From positions 1-55,006 of the forward strand of contig CALDUY010000038.1 of the NCBI GenBank assembly GCA_937923405.1: a stretch of DNA of 55,006 nucleotides, in the 5' to 3' direction. The DNA comes from an uncultured Gemmataceae bacterium (GTDB lineage Bacteria; Planctomycetota; Planctomycetia; Gemmatales; Gemmataceae). The position numbers were made by a program, and so were the translations under genes. The notes beneath the pieces were generated by a model. It was not told where the DNA came from and searched no databases. It saw only the letters and a program-made list of their open reading frames with translations. Numbering within the stretch: the stretch's first letter is position 1; every line of letters starts with the position of its first letter. This document shows, piece after piece, positions 43,271-52,697 of this stretch.

Positions 43271-44707
43271 ATGCCGTTTAATCGTCGTACTTTTCTGGCC
43301 GCCTCGGCGGCAATGTTCGGCCTGTCGAATTCTTCACGGTCGTCTGAGAGTCCGTTTCTGCAGGGGAATTACGCTCCGGTGCGGGAGGAAATCACTGCCG
43401 ACCAGCTCGAAGTGATCGGCAAACTGCCCGGCGAACTCGACGGGATGTTCGTTCGCAACGGTCCCAACCCGCAGTTTCCACCCAAGGGAGCGTACCACTG
43501 GTTCGACGGCGACGGCATGCTGCACGGCGTACGCATCCGCGACGGCAAGGCCAGCTATCGCAACCGCTACGTTCGTACTGCCGGCTGGTTGGAAGAACAG
43601 AAGGCCGGCAAGGCGCTGTACACTGGCTTAGCCGAAATGCCCGATCTCAAAAGGTTGGCTTTGGGGCAGGACACTCACAAGAACGCTGCCAACACTGCGC
43701 TAGCCTGGCACAATGGCCAGTTGCTCGCTCTATGGGAAGGCGGTCCGCCCTATGCCATTCGCGTGCCCTCGCTGGAGACGGTCGGCAAATTCACCTTCGA
43801 CGGCAAGCTCAAGCACGCTTGCACTGCTCATCCCAAGATCGACCCGGCGACCGGCGAGTTTCTCTTCTTCGGCTATCAACCGGTCAAGCCCTACGTCCGC
43901 TACAGCGTGGCCAACGCCGAGGGCGTCCTCGTTCGCACCACGCCGATTGAGATTCCCCGACCCGTGATGATGCACGACTTCGCCATCACGGCGAGGCATT
44001 CGATTTTCCTCGATCTGCCCGTCGCCTTCGACTTCACGGGACTGCTGCGCGGCGAAGGCCCGTTGTCTTTCCAGCCGAAGCTAGGTGCCCGGCTGGGTGT
44101 CTTGCCGCGCCACGGCGGCGAACCGCGCTGGTTCGAGATCGAGCCGTGCTACGTCTTCCACGTCCTGAACGCCTACGATGATGGCGACGAGGTCGTGCTG
44201 TATGCCTGTCGCATGAAGCAGTTCCCCAAGGAGATCACGCCGCCAGAGAAACTCTCCGAACAGGACATCAAAGCGATCGGCTCGATGCTGCATCGCTGGC
44301 GCTTGAATCTGAAGGCCGGCACCGTGAAAGAGGACGCCCTGGACGATCTGCCCGCCGACTTCCCCCGCGTCAACGAAACCTTGACCGGACGCAAGACCCG
44401 CTATGGCTATCTGACGACGCTACGCTGGGACGCTCTGGTGAAGTACGATCTGGAGACTGGCAAACGCGAACGCCACGAACTGGGCAAGGGACGCTATGCC
44501 GGCGAGGCGGTCTTCGTTCCACGCGGCAAGGACGAGGACGACGGCTGGTTGGTGACCTACGTCTTCGACGAAGCGACGAACAAGAGCGAGATGCTCGTCG
44601 TGGATGCTCGCGACTTCACTGCCAAGCCGATCGCGCGTGTGCTGCTGCCGGCGCGCGTGCCGTTCGGCTTCCACGGCATCTGGCTGCCAGGCAAGGTGCT
44701 GGGGTAG
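43271..44707 (+). CDS. Carotenoid oxygenase (RPE65/CCD family), Tat-exported
   Basis: A 478-residue non-haem iron dioxygenase of the seven-bladed propeller family, which cleaves carotenoids or stilbenes. A twin-arginine signal is present (MPFNRRTFLAASAAMFG). Family landmarks are 'ELDGMFVRNGPNPQFPPKGAYHWFDGDGMLHGVRI' and the four iron histidines, seen at H187 (TAHPKID), H235 (MMHDFAIT), H297 (VFHVLNAYDDG) and near residue 470 (GFHGIWLPG). All four are intact. It stands alone, 150 bp after the preceding gene. Substrate unknown. Confidence 0.93.
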   Translation: MPFNRRTFLAASAAMFGLSNSSRSSESPFLQGNYAPVREEITADQLEVIGKLPGELDGMFVRNGPNPQFPPKGAYHWFDGDGMLHGVRIRDGKASYRNRYVRTAGWLEEQKAGKALYTGLAEMPDLKRLALGQDTHKNAANTALAWHNGQLLALWEGGPPYAIRVPSLETVGKFTFDGKLKHACTAHPKIDPATGEFLFFGYQPVKPYVRYSVANAEGVLVRTTPIEIPRPVMMHDFAITARHSIFLDLPVAFDFTGLLRGEGPLSFQPKLGARLGVLPRHGGEPRWFEIEPCYVFHVLNAYDDGDEVVLYACRMKQFPKEITPPEKLSEQDIKAIGSMLHRWRLNLKAGTVKEDALDDLPADFPRVNETLTGRKTRYGYLTTLRWDALVKYDLETGKRERHELGKGRYAGEAVFVPRGKDEDDGWLVTYVFDEATNKSEMLVVDARDFTAKPIARVLLPARVPFGFHGIWLPGKVLG

Positions 44708-44860
44708 GACGGGCGAGTTACGCGCGAGCTGGATTTTAGGATGCGGGAACAAACGGATTCCTCGCTCAGCCAGTTCAGCTCGCGCAATCGATTCCAGGCT
44801 TTGCGAGCGTGGGCTTCAGGAAATGGCTTCCGTTTGCGTTTGTTCCGTCCATACAGGAAT

Positions 44861-45094
44861 TCAAGAGCTATGGAAGCTTCCCTGGTCGCCAGAGGGTATT
44901 GCTGAGCCGCCAGGGCCGCAGGGCACATCAATCGTGCCTCGCTTGTCTTGAATTCGCGGGTTGGCCAGATCGTAATAAGCGATTTGTCGGGATCGCAAAG
45001 CACTAAGGCAAAGTAATCCTCCCTGGGTAAGAATCTCCTTCAGATTCCGCCAGTGAGTAAGGTGATAGATCGGCGTGGGAATGGGCGGTGGCAC
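44861..45094 (-). pseudogene. Remnant of a DarT-type (DUF4433) DNA ADP-ribosyltransferase toxin
   Basis: The 77-residue frame begins with a DarT-like N-terminus: 'IYHLTHWRNLKEILTQGGLLCLSALRS' (NAD-binding YHxTH-type motif) and continues to 'YYDLANPRIQDKRGTIDVPCGPGG', where DarT proteins normally read on as 'DYVPFYF'. Here it stops 14 codons later, giving about 60 of 200 residues. The rest of the toxin, including the catalytic glutamate, is missing and no DarG antitoxin lies nearby, so it is a decayed toxin-antitoxin locus. The remaining 150 bp to the carotenoid oxygenase gene contain nothing recognisable. Confidence 0.65.
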
Positions 45095-45144
45095 GGGAAG
45101 AGCCTCTTCGTTTCATAGCACATTGAATGTATACCTTGGTCCGC

Positions 45145-45747
45145 TCAGGGCAGCAGCTGGGCGATGGCGAGAGAGCCGACGGTCTGGCCGTTGAGAACGA
45201 CGGGGACAAGGTCGGCGGAGCCGAGGGTTTGCACCGAGACGTAGTCACTGCCCTGAGGTTGACTGTAGACCTCGACCAGTCGATCGACGAGATTAACGAT
45301 CCAGTAAGCAGGAATACCAGCCTCAGCGTAGAGAACTTTCTTGAGGGTGCGATCGTAGGCTAACGTGGTGTCGGCGACCTCGACGACCAAGGCCACGTCC
45401 GAGGCGTCGGGATGGCGTTGGCAATAATCGCGGCGTTCGCCTCGCGTCACACAGTCATCAGGCTCGGGGACGCTGTCGCTCAGCAGTAGCAGTGCTTGCG
45501 TTCGAACGTGCCAGCCTGGGGGCAACAAGCCGCGTAGGGCGTCATGGACCAGATCCACCGCGATGGCGTGAGGAGGTTGTGGCGTCATCTTGGCTACCAG
45601 TAAACCGCGAAGCAGTTCAACGCGCTCGGCTTCGGTCAGGATGTGCCGCTCGACCATTGCCTGATACTGGGCGACGCTGAGGCGATACAGCGAGGGCAGC
45701 GCGGCGACGGGAGCCGGAGTCGGCGCGACGGAAACAGCAGACGACAT
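45145..45747 (-). CDS. Uma2 family (DUF820) restriction-endonuclease-like protein
   Basis: A 200-residue PD-(D/E)XK-fold protein of the Uma2/DUF820 type: 'YRLSVAQYQAMVERHILTEAERVELLRGLLVAKMTPQPPHAIAVDLVHDALRGLLP', 'VRTQALLLLSDSVPEPDDCVTRG' (acidic residue), 'DVALVVEVADTTLAYDR-x-L-K-K' (E..K pair) and 'EAGIPAYWIVNLVDRLVEVYSQPQG'. These are abundant in planctomycetes and cyanobacteria; some are thought to spread like homing elements, but activity is not shown. Start fixed by AAGGAG 7 bp upstream. Lies beside the DarT remnant. Confidence 0.9.
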   Translation of the reverse strand: MSSAVSVAPTPAPVAALPSLYRLSVAQYQAMVERHILTEAERVELLRGLLVAKMTPQPPHAIAVDLVHDALRGLLPPGWHVRTQALLLLSDSVPEPDDCVTRGERRDYCQRHPDASDVALVVEVADTTLAYDRTLKKVLYAEAGIPAYWIVNLVDRLVEVYSQPQGSDYVSVQTLGSADLVPVVLNGQTVGSLAIAQLLP

Positions 45748-45870
45748 GGCCGATCTCCTTAGTTCTTTTTTGCGGACCAACGAGTGAATCTTGGTGCGAA
45801 CTTTTCGGAGGAGGACGTCTCCGCTCAGTATATCTGCTGTCGAGCAGAGAAAACAACGACTCGACGAGGC

Positions 45871-46857
45871 TCAAATCCAACCCTGCTGGCGGTACCAGTC
45901 GGCGGTGTGTCGCAAACCTTCGCGGAGATCGAACTGAAACTCGAAGCCGAGTTCCTGTTTGGCTCGGTCGTTGCGGCAGATCCACGAGCCGGCGAACGCT
46001 TCGCGCATCTTGTCCGAGGTGAGCAACCGCGGTTCGCCGGTCACTGCGACGACCCAGTCGATGAAGTGGCCCCAGAGGGTGCAAAAGGTACGCGACAAGC
46101 CGACCGTGTGAACTTGGTTGCGACCGACAAGTTGACCAGCGAGGTGACCCAACTCGCTGAGCGAGGGTTGCTCGTCGATGGCGGCAAAGTAGATGCCTTG
46201 GTTAGTATCTTGCTTGAGCCGCGCGCCCTGTTCGACAACGAGTAACATCAGAGAAACAAGATCGTAAACATGGATGATAGACAGTCGCACGTCGGCGGAG
46301 CCGGGCACCCCGTTGAGGCCCAGCTTCGCCGCGTGGAATAGCCGTAACAGGTTGGTGTCGCCAGGACCGAACGTCGAGGCAGCGCGGATGATGGTCACGG
46401 GCACACGATCAGCGACCTCGGCCAAAGCGTGTTCGCCGGCCAGCTTACTGTGGCCATAACGCGACACTGGGACAGGGGGATCGTCCTCGGAACGCGGTTG
46501 ACCGTTGAGCGCGGGGCCTGCTGCTGCCAGCGACGACAGATAGATCACCAGCGGCGGTCGCGATCGGGTCGCGCAAGCCTGGGCCAGGTGCCGCGTTCCC
46601 CAGGCATTGACACGGCGATACTCCAGCGGGTGGCGAACCAAGGTTGCGCCGGCCAGATGATAGACCACGTCAACGTCAACCAGCGCTTTAGTCAGCGTCT
46701 GGGGCTGCGTAACATCGCCCAGCACGGTTTCGACGTTGTTGTTGCCGCCCCATCGCCGTACCAGGCAACGCACCTGATCGCCCCGCGCTTGCAGAGTACG
46801 AACGAGTATCCGACCGATGAACCCGGTACTACCCGTGACTAAAACCTTTGCCGGCAT
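45871..46857 (-). CDS. NAD-dependent epimerase/dehydratase (extended SDR)
   Basis: A 328-residue Rossmann enzyme: 'VLVTGSTGFIGRILVRTLQARGD' (GxxGxxG), 'VDVVYHLAGAT', catalytic Tyr/Lys as 'YGHSKLAGEHAL', and 'VTIIRAASTFGPGD'. The family acts on nucleotide sugars, steroids or flavonoids; the substrate is not clear. A GTG 33 bp upstream is an alternative start, but the ATG at 46857 opens the conserved strand and has AGGGG before it. Confidence 0.88.
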   Translation of the reverse strand: MPAKVLVTGSTGFIGRILVRTLQARGDQVRCLVRRWGGNNNVETVLGDVTQPQTLTKALVDVDVVYHLAGATLVRHPLEYRRVNAWGTRHLAQACATRSRPPLVIYLSSLAAAGPALNGQPRSEDDPPVPVSRYGHSKLAGEHALAEVADRVPVTIIRAASTFGPGDTNLLRLFHAAKLGLNGVPGSADVRLSIIHVYDLVSLMLLVVEQGARLKQDTNQGIYFAAIDEQPSLSELGHLAGQLVGRNQVHTVGLSRTFCTLWGHFIDWVVAVTGEPRLLTSDKMREAFAGSWICRNDRAKQELGFEFQFDLREGLRHTADWYRQQGWI

Positions 46858-47048
46858 CACTGCCCCTGCACTACTAGGGCGATCGTTCACAAAGAGTCTA
46901 GCAACCTGCTCCGTTAGGTGTCATGCTACCTGGGTTGCTCTTGTCGCGACGACAGCATCGGGATACGATCGCGTGACGGCGGGAGAAAGGCAAGATGGGA
47001 AAGCAGGGATGTTTAGCCGCCACGATTCTGCGACAGGGAGAAAGTCTC

Positions 47049-48029
47049 ATGATTGTTGCTAGCCGATTCGTCTTCCGGCTCGTTGGCGTCGGCACACTCG
47101 GTGCAATCCTTGTTCTCTGGTGTGCGGTCACGCCGCCCGTCGCCGCTATTTCCGAGCCGGAGTCAAACGACAACGAGGCTAGCGAACTTGCGCCCCCTGT
47201 GGCGGCGGCAGCCACGGCGGCGACGACCTCAGCCAACGTGACCGTCGATCTGGAGAGCAAACCGTTGCCTCGGATTCCCGCTGGCACCGAGATCGGCAAG
47301 ACCGCTCCCAAGGGGTGGTCGAACTTCCTGATGATCGCCGTGCCTACCTTGACCGAGGAAGATCTAGCCGACGCTCCCAAGATCGCCTCGCACTATGCGC
47401 AGATGTTCAAGTTCACTCTGCTGGCTCAGACGGAACGCACCAAGACGGGCTATCAGCTCAAGAGCGTGGCTCGGGGCTTCGCGATGAACGTGCGTGGTAA
47501 GGAGTTGATCGTCGAGTCGAAGCGGACGTTCGGCGGCAAGGTAGGGGTCTTCGGCGATCGCATCCTGGCCGAGAACGAGAAACACATTGAGGCCGACGTC
47601 CGCCAGGTGGCCCGCACACCGACCCTGTTGTTGTTCGACGCTCAAGCCGTGATGCGGCAGGGCAATGACCACGTTCGCATGGTGCTGCGGCATGCGGTGT
47701 TAGTCGATCCACAAAGTGGCAAAACATATCTGTTCATCTGGCTGCTGTCCAAGAGTCGGGACGACTACGCCATTGCTGAGCGCGAGTTGCAGTTTATTCC
47801 CGAGGGCACACGCGAGGCGCGCTATCTGAGTGTCAAGCGCGACAAGATCGTGCTGGGGATTCCCACTCCCGAGGCATTTGCCTTGGTTCGCACGCCACAG
47901 GGCAAACCGATTCCGTGGGCCAAGGTACCCGGCCTGGAGAAGTTGGCCGTGGTCAAAAAGTTCACCAAGGAGCAGGTGCTGGATCTGGAGAAACAGCTGC
48001 TGGCCCTGGGTCGGTCGGTGCTACAGTGA
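47049..48029 (+). CDS. Hypothetical exported protein
   Basis: A 326-residue protein with a signal peptide (about residues 1-33, 'FRLVGVGTLGAILVLWCAVTPPVAA'), a low-complexity Ala/Thr/Glu linker, then an alpha/beta domain ('PKGWSNFLMIAVPTLTEEDLADAPKIASHYAQMFKFTLLAQT' ... 'SKSRDDYAIAERELQFIPEGTREARYLSVKRDKIVLGIPTPEAFALV'). I do not recognise the family; the style is typical of planctomycete lineage-specific periplasmic proteins. GGGAG precedes the chosen ATG. The next gene starts 11 bp downstream, so the two form an operon. Confidence 0.7.
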   Translation: MIVASRFVFRLVGVGTLGAILVLWCAVTPPVAAISEPESNDNEASELAPPVAAAATAATTSANVTVDLESKPLPRIPAGTEIGKTAPKGWSNFLMIAVPTLTEEDLADAPKIASHYAQMFKFTLLAQTERTKTGYQLKSVARGFAMNVRGKELIVESKRTFGGKVGVFGDRILAENEKHIEADVRQVARTPTLLLFDAQAVMRQGNDHVRMVLRHAVLVDPQSGKTYLFIWLLSKSRDDYAIAERELQFIPEGTREARYLSVKRDKIVLGIPTPEAFALVRTPQGKPIPWAKVPGLEKLAVVKKFTKEQVLDLEKQLLALGRSVLQ

Positions 48030-48039
48030 GGGCGGAGTA

Positions 48040-48897
48040 ATGTTTCCGATCGTGTTGTGTCTGGCGCTGAGTGCCGAGGTTCCCCAGCCGACGATTCTCG
48101 ACGATCTTGTTCAGGTCGGCCTGGACATTCCCGGGCTGGGCAAGCACAAGCTGCCTGCTCCGACCCTGACCAGTGACCTGCCCGACGAGAAGATCAAATC
48201 GATCGTCAACAGCTTCGTCCGCGAGCGGCGCGGCTTTCTCGACAAGGCGCACAACGCGCCGTTCCGCATCGATCGCACTCGTGATCTGACCGGCAAGTAC
48301 GGCAAGCTTTGTGCCCGTGAGTTCAACCTGTGGTTCGCTGCTCACGGCAAAATCAAGGATCTCGACGATCACAACATGCTCAATGCCTTACTGGGGATGA
48401 AGACCGGCCCCAAATCGAAGGAGACGCGTGACCTGGAGTACCTCGACGAGGACGCCCTGAAGAAGCGTGGCATCGTTCAGGAGAAGATCGCCAATGGGGA
48501 CGAGCGCTACGGACTGCTCGACGTGGATCTGGTCGAGAAGGTGAAGCTCAGCGGCGTGATTCGCTCGCGGAAGCAGTGGATTGGCAAGGCGTTGGCCATC
48601 ACGATGTTCCTCGATCCGCGCTTTGCCGACGACGCCGAGCATCCCAACCGCTGGCGGAAGGTGATCGACGCCAACACCCTGGGTGAGCCGCAACCGTATG
48701 CCGGCTTCGGCGGCTATGTGCAGGCGATGCCGATTCCGGGCATGACCGACGTGATCTTCATCGAGATGCACTTTGTCTTCGCCGAACCTTATGAGTGGTT
48801 CCAGGGTCGCAACCAGATCGGTGCGAAACTGCCGGCTGCGTCGCAGTCGAACATCAGCAACCTTCGGCTGAAGCTGGCCGGCAAGACGCGGAAGTAA
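48040..48897 (+). CDS. Hypothetical protein, possibly exported
   Basis: A 285-residue protein with a very short hydrophobic N-terminus ('MFPIVLCLALSAEVPQP') that could be a minimal signal peptide. The rest is mixed: 'FVRERRGFLDKAHNAPFRIDRTRDLTGKYGKLCAREFNLWFAAHGKIKD', 'DLEYLDEDALKKRGIVQEKIANGDERYGLLDVDLVEKVKLSG', 'EPYEWFQGRNQIGAKLP'. No family is recognised. It lies in an operon with the preceding exported protein and converges on the kinase gene with 3 bp between the stops. Confidence 0.65.
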   Translation: MFPIVLCLALSAEVPQPTILDDLVQVGLDIPGLGKHKLPAPTLTSDLPDEKIKSIVNSFVRERRGFLDKAHNAPFRIDRTRDLTGKYGKLCAREFNLWFAAHGKIKDLDDHNMLNALLGMKTGPKSKETRDLEYLDEDALKKRGIVQEKIANGDERYGLLDVDLVEKVKLSGVIRSRKQWIGKALAITMFLDPRFADDAEHPNRWRKVIDANTLGEPQPYAGFGGYVQAMPIPGMTDVIFIEMHFVFAEPYEWFQGRNQIGAKLPAASQSNISNLRLKLAGKTRK

Positions 48898-48900
48898 GCG

Positions 48901-51375
48901 TCAGGCCGATTCGCCCTCGGTCGGCTCTTCCTGCTCCGGCGGCAGCTCGTCGGGAGGCAGCAGTACCGCGCCAACCTCGTACCAGCCATCGCCGCAACCC
49001 TGCACCCGCACGATGCGAGCCGGGATCGACATTTCCGGCGTCTGCGGCGTTGGTGGAAGGATTAGCATGACCTGGGAAGATGGCAGCTGGCCGGGCAAAT
49101 AAAACCCGATGCCGTTAAGCGAGATGTCCTTGCCCTGACACTCGATCGGTGGGCCGAGTTGCTGGTTGTCGAGGATCGAGCAGAGCTTCAGCGGATAATG
49201 CCAGGGCAAGCGCTCCTGACAGCGACCGTTCTGCCCGACTTGCAAATGGGTGCGCAGACTCTCGACAAGGAGCGGACCGACGACTTTGAGCAACTCGTGG
49301 GTCTGATCGCGGGAGCAGTCGCGCGGAATCAGATCCATACGCACCTCGGTGCGTACCTGGATGCCGGAATGGCCACTCGGATTCGCCGCTCCCATGCCAA
49401 TCTGGATGTCCAGACCAGGCTGTTTGCCTGTCCAACGTTGCCACAGACTGCGTGGCATCGGCATCTGAAAGGCGAACTCGTGGGCATCGGAACGGCGAAG
49501 GGTCGCGTTCCATTGTTGGCGAAACGTCTCGATCCGTTGGCGAATCAGGTCGACGGTCAGATTGGTGCCGAACCGCGCGCGCATCAGTTCGCCCGACTCG
49601 TCGGTTGGCTTTGCCCGGGGCAGTTGCGGCATGTTTCGCGTGGGTAACGGTTTGATCCGTTTCGTCAACGCCCCCACAGGTAGCATGACTTTGGCGTCAT
49701 CACCGACCTGCTCCAGAGCTGTGATCAGGTCGACCGCACTGGCCCAGCGTTGGGCAGGGTCGGCGTGCAAGGCTCGAGCGATCAGCGGACGATCCGTCTC
49801 GGGGAGTCGATCCAGCGACAACCCCTCGGCTCGCTGCGCCGGCAGCGTCCCAGTCAGTAGTTCGTGATAGATCAGAGCCAGACTGTACTGATCGGCAGCA
49901 GGACCGAGGCGATTGCTGGCCAGTTCCGGCGCGGAATAGCGACCATTGAGGGCAGTGAGCGACTGTCCGACCGGTAGCCAGACCAGTTGAGCGATGCCGA
50001 AGTCGGCTAGCAACAGGCGGTCGTGATCTAGCAGCAGACAGCGGGGGTTCAGGCCCAGATGCTGCAAGCCGTACTTCTGGTTGAGGTAAAACAGTCCCTC
50101 GGCGGCGGCGCGCAGCCAGTCGAGCAATTTGTCGCGGGGGATGCCCGGCTGGCCCTCATTTTGGTAGGCTTGCAACACGTCGCGGAGCGTCTGTTCGCCA
50201 GGCGGCGAGGACAGGACTAGCCGACCCGGACTGTGTTGCAGAATCTCGATCGGAGCCAGCACCGGATGCCGCAACATGCCCAGTCGTTCCACGCCCGCAT
50301 CGCCGGGGTTGGGACCACCGAACAGCACCTTAATCGTCCGGGGCGAACCGTTGCTGTCCTGCCCCTTCCACACTTCGGAAAGAGGGGTGCGGCTGATCAG
50401 TTCCAAACCGTGCAGGATGCCGTTTCCAGTTGGCTTGGCACAGCGGGTCTGCACCGTCTTGACCGAAGGCAGGCGGCGTGTTTCCTGGCGCGGTGACTCG
50501 ATTGGTTCCGTCCGCGAGACAAACTCCGTGGAGGTGGTCACGACTTCCGAACGGCCCGCCGCCAACGCACTGAGGAAGTCCGAGCACGAGGGGAAGCGTT
50601 CTTCCGGATTCTTGGCCAACGCACGGGCGACGATGGCTCGATCGCACTCCGGCAGCGGCTGCAAGTTTGGCTCGCTCAGTGTGTGGGCCATCAGCAACTG
50701 TCGGGCGTTCTTGCCGACGAACGGCAGTGTACCGGTCAACAACTCCTGATAGACGATGGCCAGGCTGTACTGATCCGAGTGCCGACTGATCGAGCCTTGG
50801 AAGACTTCCGGCGAGGCGTACAGGGGGGTGATGGCAGCCAGTTCGATTTTGCCCAGCCCCGAGAGACTGGAGACCAGGCCGAAGTCGCCGACCTTGACAT
50901 GATTGGAAACCAGAAAGAGATTGCGTGGCTTGATGTCCAAATGCTGCAGGCTGTGCCGGGTGTTCATCACATCCAGCACTTCGGCAGCCTCACGGAGATA
51001 GGCCAACAGGGCCTCGCGCGGGATGCCCGGCAGGCCGGCCTTTTGACACGACTGCAACAGCTCAGCCAGGCTGTTGTCCGCCAGTTCCATGACGATGACC
51101 AGCTCTCCGCCGACACTCTCGACGCGCTCCATCGTCAGCATGAACGGATGACGGATGGCTTTGACACGCTCGACAGCGCGGAGTTCCTCCTCCGCGGGCG
51201 CGTTGTCATCGAGCAGGTGCGTACCGCCATGCACGAATTTGATCGCCTTGAGCAGCCCGCCTGGCGCTTCGCACTTCCAGACCTCGCCAAAGCCGCCTTG
51301 GCCCAGGGGGTGAATCAGACGATACCCTGGGATCGGCTCGGTGTCGGCACGATGAAGATATTGCAGGTCTTCCAT
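48901..51375 (-). CDS. Tandem kinase-pseudokinase protein with C-terminal PilZ-like domain
   Basis: An 824-residue soluble protein. Kinase domain 1 (about 17-270) has 'LGQGGFGEVWKCE', lysine in 'LKAIKFV', catalytic loop 'LQHLDIKPRNLFLV' (HLD for HRD) and intact DFG ('VGDFGLVSSL'). Domain 2 (about 325-570) has a catalytic loop 'LQHLGLNPRCLLLD' in which the essential Asp is Gly, though DFG remains, so it is a pseudokinase. The last 130 residues look like PilZ ('YPLKLCSILDNQQLGPPIECQGKDISLNGIGFYLPGQLPSSQVMLILP'), the c-di-GMP-binding fold, with D-x-S-x-x-G visible. A link from second messenger to phosphorylation is an inference. Confidence 0.87.
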   Translation of the reverse strand: MEDLQYLHRADTEPIPGYRLIHPLGQGGFGEVWKCEAPGGLLKAIKFVHGGTHLLDDNAPAEEELRAVERVKAIRHPFMLTMERVESVGGELVIVMELADNSLAELLQSCQKAGLPGIPREALLAYLREAAEVLDVMNTRHSLQHLDIKPRNLFLVSNHVKVGDFGLVSSLSGLGKIELAAITPLYASPEVFQGSISRHSDQYSLAIVYQELLTGTLPFVGKNARQLLMAHTLSEPNLQPLPECDRAIVARALAKNPEERFPSCSDFLSALAAGRSEVVTTSTEFVSRTEPIESPRQETRRLPSVKTVQTRCAKPTGNGILHGLELISRTPLSEVWKGQDSNGSPRTIKVLFGGPNPGDAGVERLGMLRHPVLAPIEILQHSPGRLVLSSPPGEQTLRDVLQAYQNEGQPGIPRDKLLDWLRAAAEGLFYLNQKYGLQHLGLNPRCLLLDHDRLLLADFGIAQLVWLPVGQSLTALNGRYSAPELASNRLGPAADQYSLALIYHELLTGTLPAQRAEGLSLDRLPETDRPLIARALHADPAQRWASAVDLITALEQVGDDAKVMLPVGALTKRIKPLPTRNMPQLPRAKPTDESGELMRARFGTNLTVDLIRQRIETFRQQWNATLRRSDAHEFAFQMPMPRSLWQRWTGKQPGLDIQIGMGAANPSGHSGIQVRTEVRMDLIPRDCSRDQTHELLKVVGPLLVESLRTHLQVGQNGRCQERLPWHYPLKLCSILDNQQLGPPIECQGKDISLNGIGFYLPGQLPSSQVMLILPPTPQTPEMSIPARIVRVQGCGDGWYEVGAVLLPPDELPPEQEEPTEGESA

Positions 51376-51487
51376 GTGTGGGGCATCTCGACCGCCAGTT
51401 GGTGCGCCATTGCACCTGTTGTATCGTAGGTTACTTTTTGCCGCCGGTCCAACATTTCAGACGGCAACAGAATTCCTGGGCGGCAGC

Positions 51488-51793
51488 TTAGGAGGCGTTG
51501 CTCTGGGCAGTGTAGACCTCAGCCAAGGCGTTCCACAGGCGGAGTTGCTCGGCGTCGGCGTTGCTCCAGGCAACCAGGACGATGGCCTCGGCCTCGCGGC
51601 GGACGGTGACCATCGCGCCTTGATGCGCTACTCGGAGTTCGCGCCACTGGTCAGGCGGCACCTCGTCGGGCAGGGCCAGCTCGCCGTCGATCAAGCGCAT
51701 CTGTACGGGAAATCCGATTTTGGCCAGTTCGTCCGCCACCTTTGACCAGGACGGACCACCGTTCGTCACCGCTACTCGTTTTTCCATCCCCAT
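51488..51793 (-). CDS. Small hypothetical protein
   Basis: A 101-residue protein of mixed alpha/beta type ('VADELAKIGFPVQMRLIDGELALPDEVPPDQWRELRVAHQGAMVTVRREAEAIVLVAWSNADAEQLRLWNALAEVY'). It has a good GAGG-type ribosome site and planctomycete-like codon use. No family is recognised. It lies 112 bp upstream of the kinase gene on the same strand and could share its transcript. The 295 bp beyond it (51794-52088) hold no recognisable feature. Confidence 0.6.
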   Translation of the reverse strand: MGMEKRVAVTNGGPSWSKVADELAKIGFPVQMRLIDGELALPDEVPPDQWRELRVAHQGAMVTVRREAEAIVLVAWSNADAEQLRLWNALAEVYTAQSNAS

Positions 51794-52088
51794 CGACGAA
51801 CTCCTCTTTCTCCAGGTAACATCAACTTCGTTATCAATTTTTGCACAGCGAGGCGAACGTGTTGCTTCTCTGCCTGCTCCGCGTCGGTCTCGAACCGGAG
51901 GTCAAGGCGGTCAGCTGGCAGAGGTCGGCGACGTGAGGCGGCAGGGGTGAATTGCCTAGCCCAAGCAGGTCGAAAAGGTCGTTCCACGAGATCGATAGAA
52001 GAGATAACAGTTAATGTTTATCTGAAAACTACTAAAAACAGAAGGTGGGCTGCTTCCCAAGCGTGCTAGTACCAAGGCGAGCCATCCT

Positions 52089-52523
52089 CTACAGATGCTG
52101 AATCTCCAGATCGCCCCATTTGGCGTTCAGATACTCGACCACTAAGCGGCGGTGGCAGTAGTGCGGTTTGTCTTCGCTACAGAGTAGGCAAGCCTCGTCC
52201 AGAGCCTCACGAGGGATGGTTTGCTCGATTTGGCGACTGGCCATCAGATCGAGAAAGTGTTTTTCGTACTCCGCCCAGTCGCCTCGCTGTTTTTTGTAGG
52301 CGTCTAGCAATTCTTGCGTCGGCGCGAGTTCAGGGTGATGCGCGTAGTCGATGCCGCAGATGGCTCGCAGAAAGTAACGCAGGTCGTCTTTCTTGGCGAA
52401 GCCGGCGAGTTGAGAGACATTATTCAGGCGGACATCGACGATCTTCTGCACGCCTGCTTGTTGCAGACGCCCGAAGAACGACTCCGCCGAGGTTTTGGTA
52501 AAGCCGATCGTGAAGACTTTCAT
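52089..52523 (-). CDS. DUF488 family protein
   Basis: A 144-residue protein matching DUF488: 'VFTIGFTKTSAESFFGRLQQAGVQKIVDVRLNNVSQLAGFAKKDDLRYFLRAICGIDYAHHPELAPTQELLDAYKKQRGDW' and 'ACLLCSEDKPHYCHRRLVVEYL' with conserved Cys and His. Several members are linked to DNA repair or nucleic-acid processing, but the biochemical function is not established. The ATG at 52523 (MKVFTIGF) is preferred over a TTG start 72 bp upstream. Confidence 0.85.
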   Translation of the reverse strand: MKVFTIGFTKTSAESFFGRLQQAGVQKIVDVRLNNVSQLAGFAKKDDLRYFLRAICGIDYAHHPELAPTQELLDAYKKQRGDWAEYEKHFLDLMASRQIEQTIPREALDEACLLCSEDKPHYCHRRLVVEYLNAKWGDLEIQHL

Positions 52524-52697
52524 CGTTCCAACCTTTTTCCCGAATAGTGCCGAGCTTTGATGTCTCGCAGGATAGAAGCGACTTGGAAGCGGCAACGACG
52601 AAACTCCGTGCTGTTCCGAGAAGACTCATGGTTCTTTAATTGCCAACGTGGTAAATTATAGAGGGTTAGTCTGTTTAATCAGAAAGAGGTACCACCC

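Noticed and set aside
44557..45003. 148-codon minus-strand frame overlapping the DarT remnant
   Set aside because: It runs antisense into the end of the carotenoid oxygenase gene and shows no family features; at most it contains decayed DNA.
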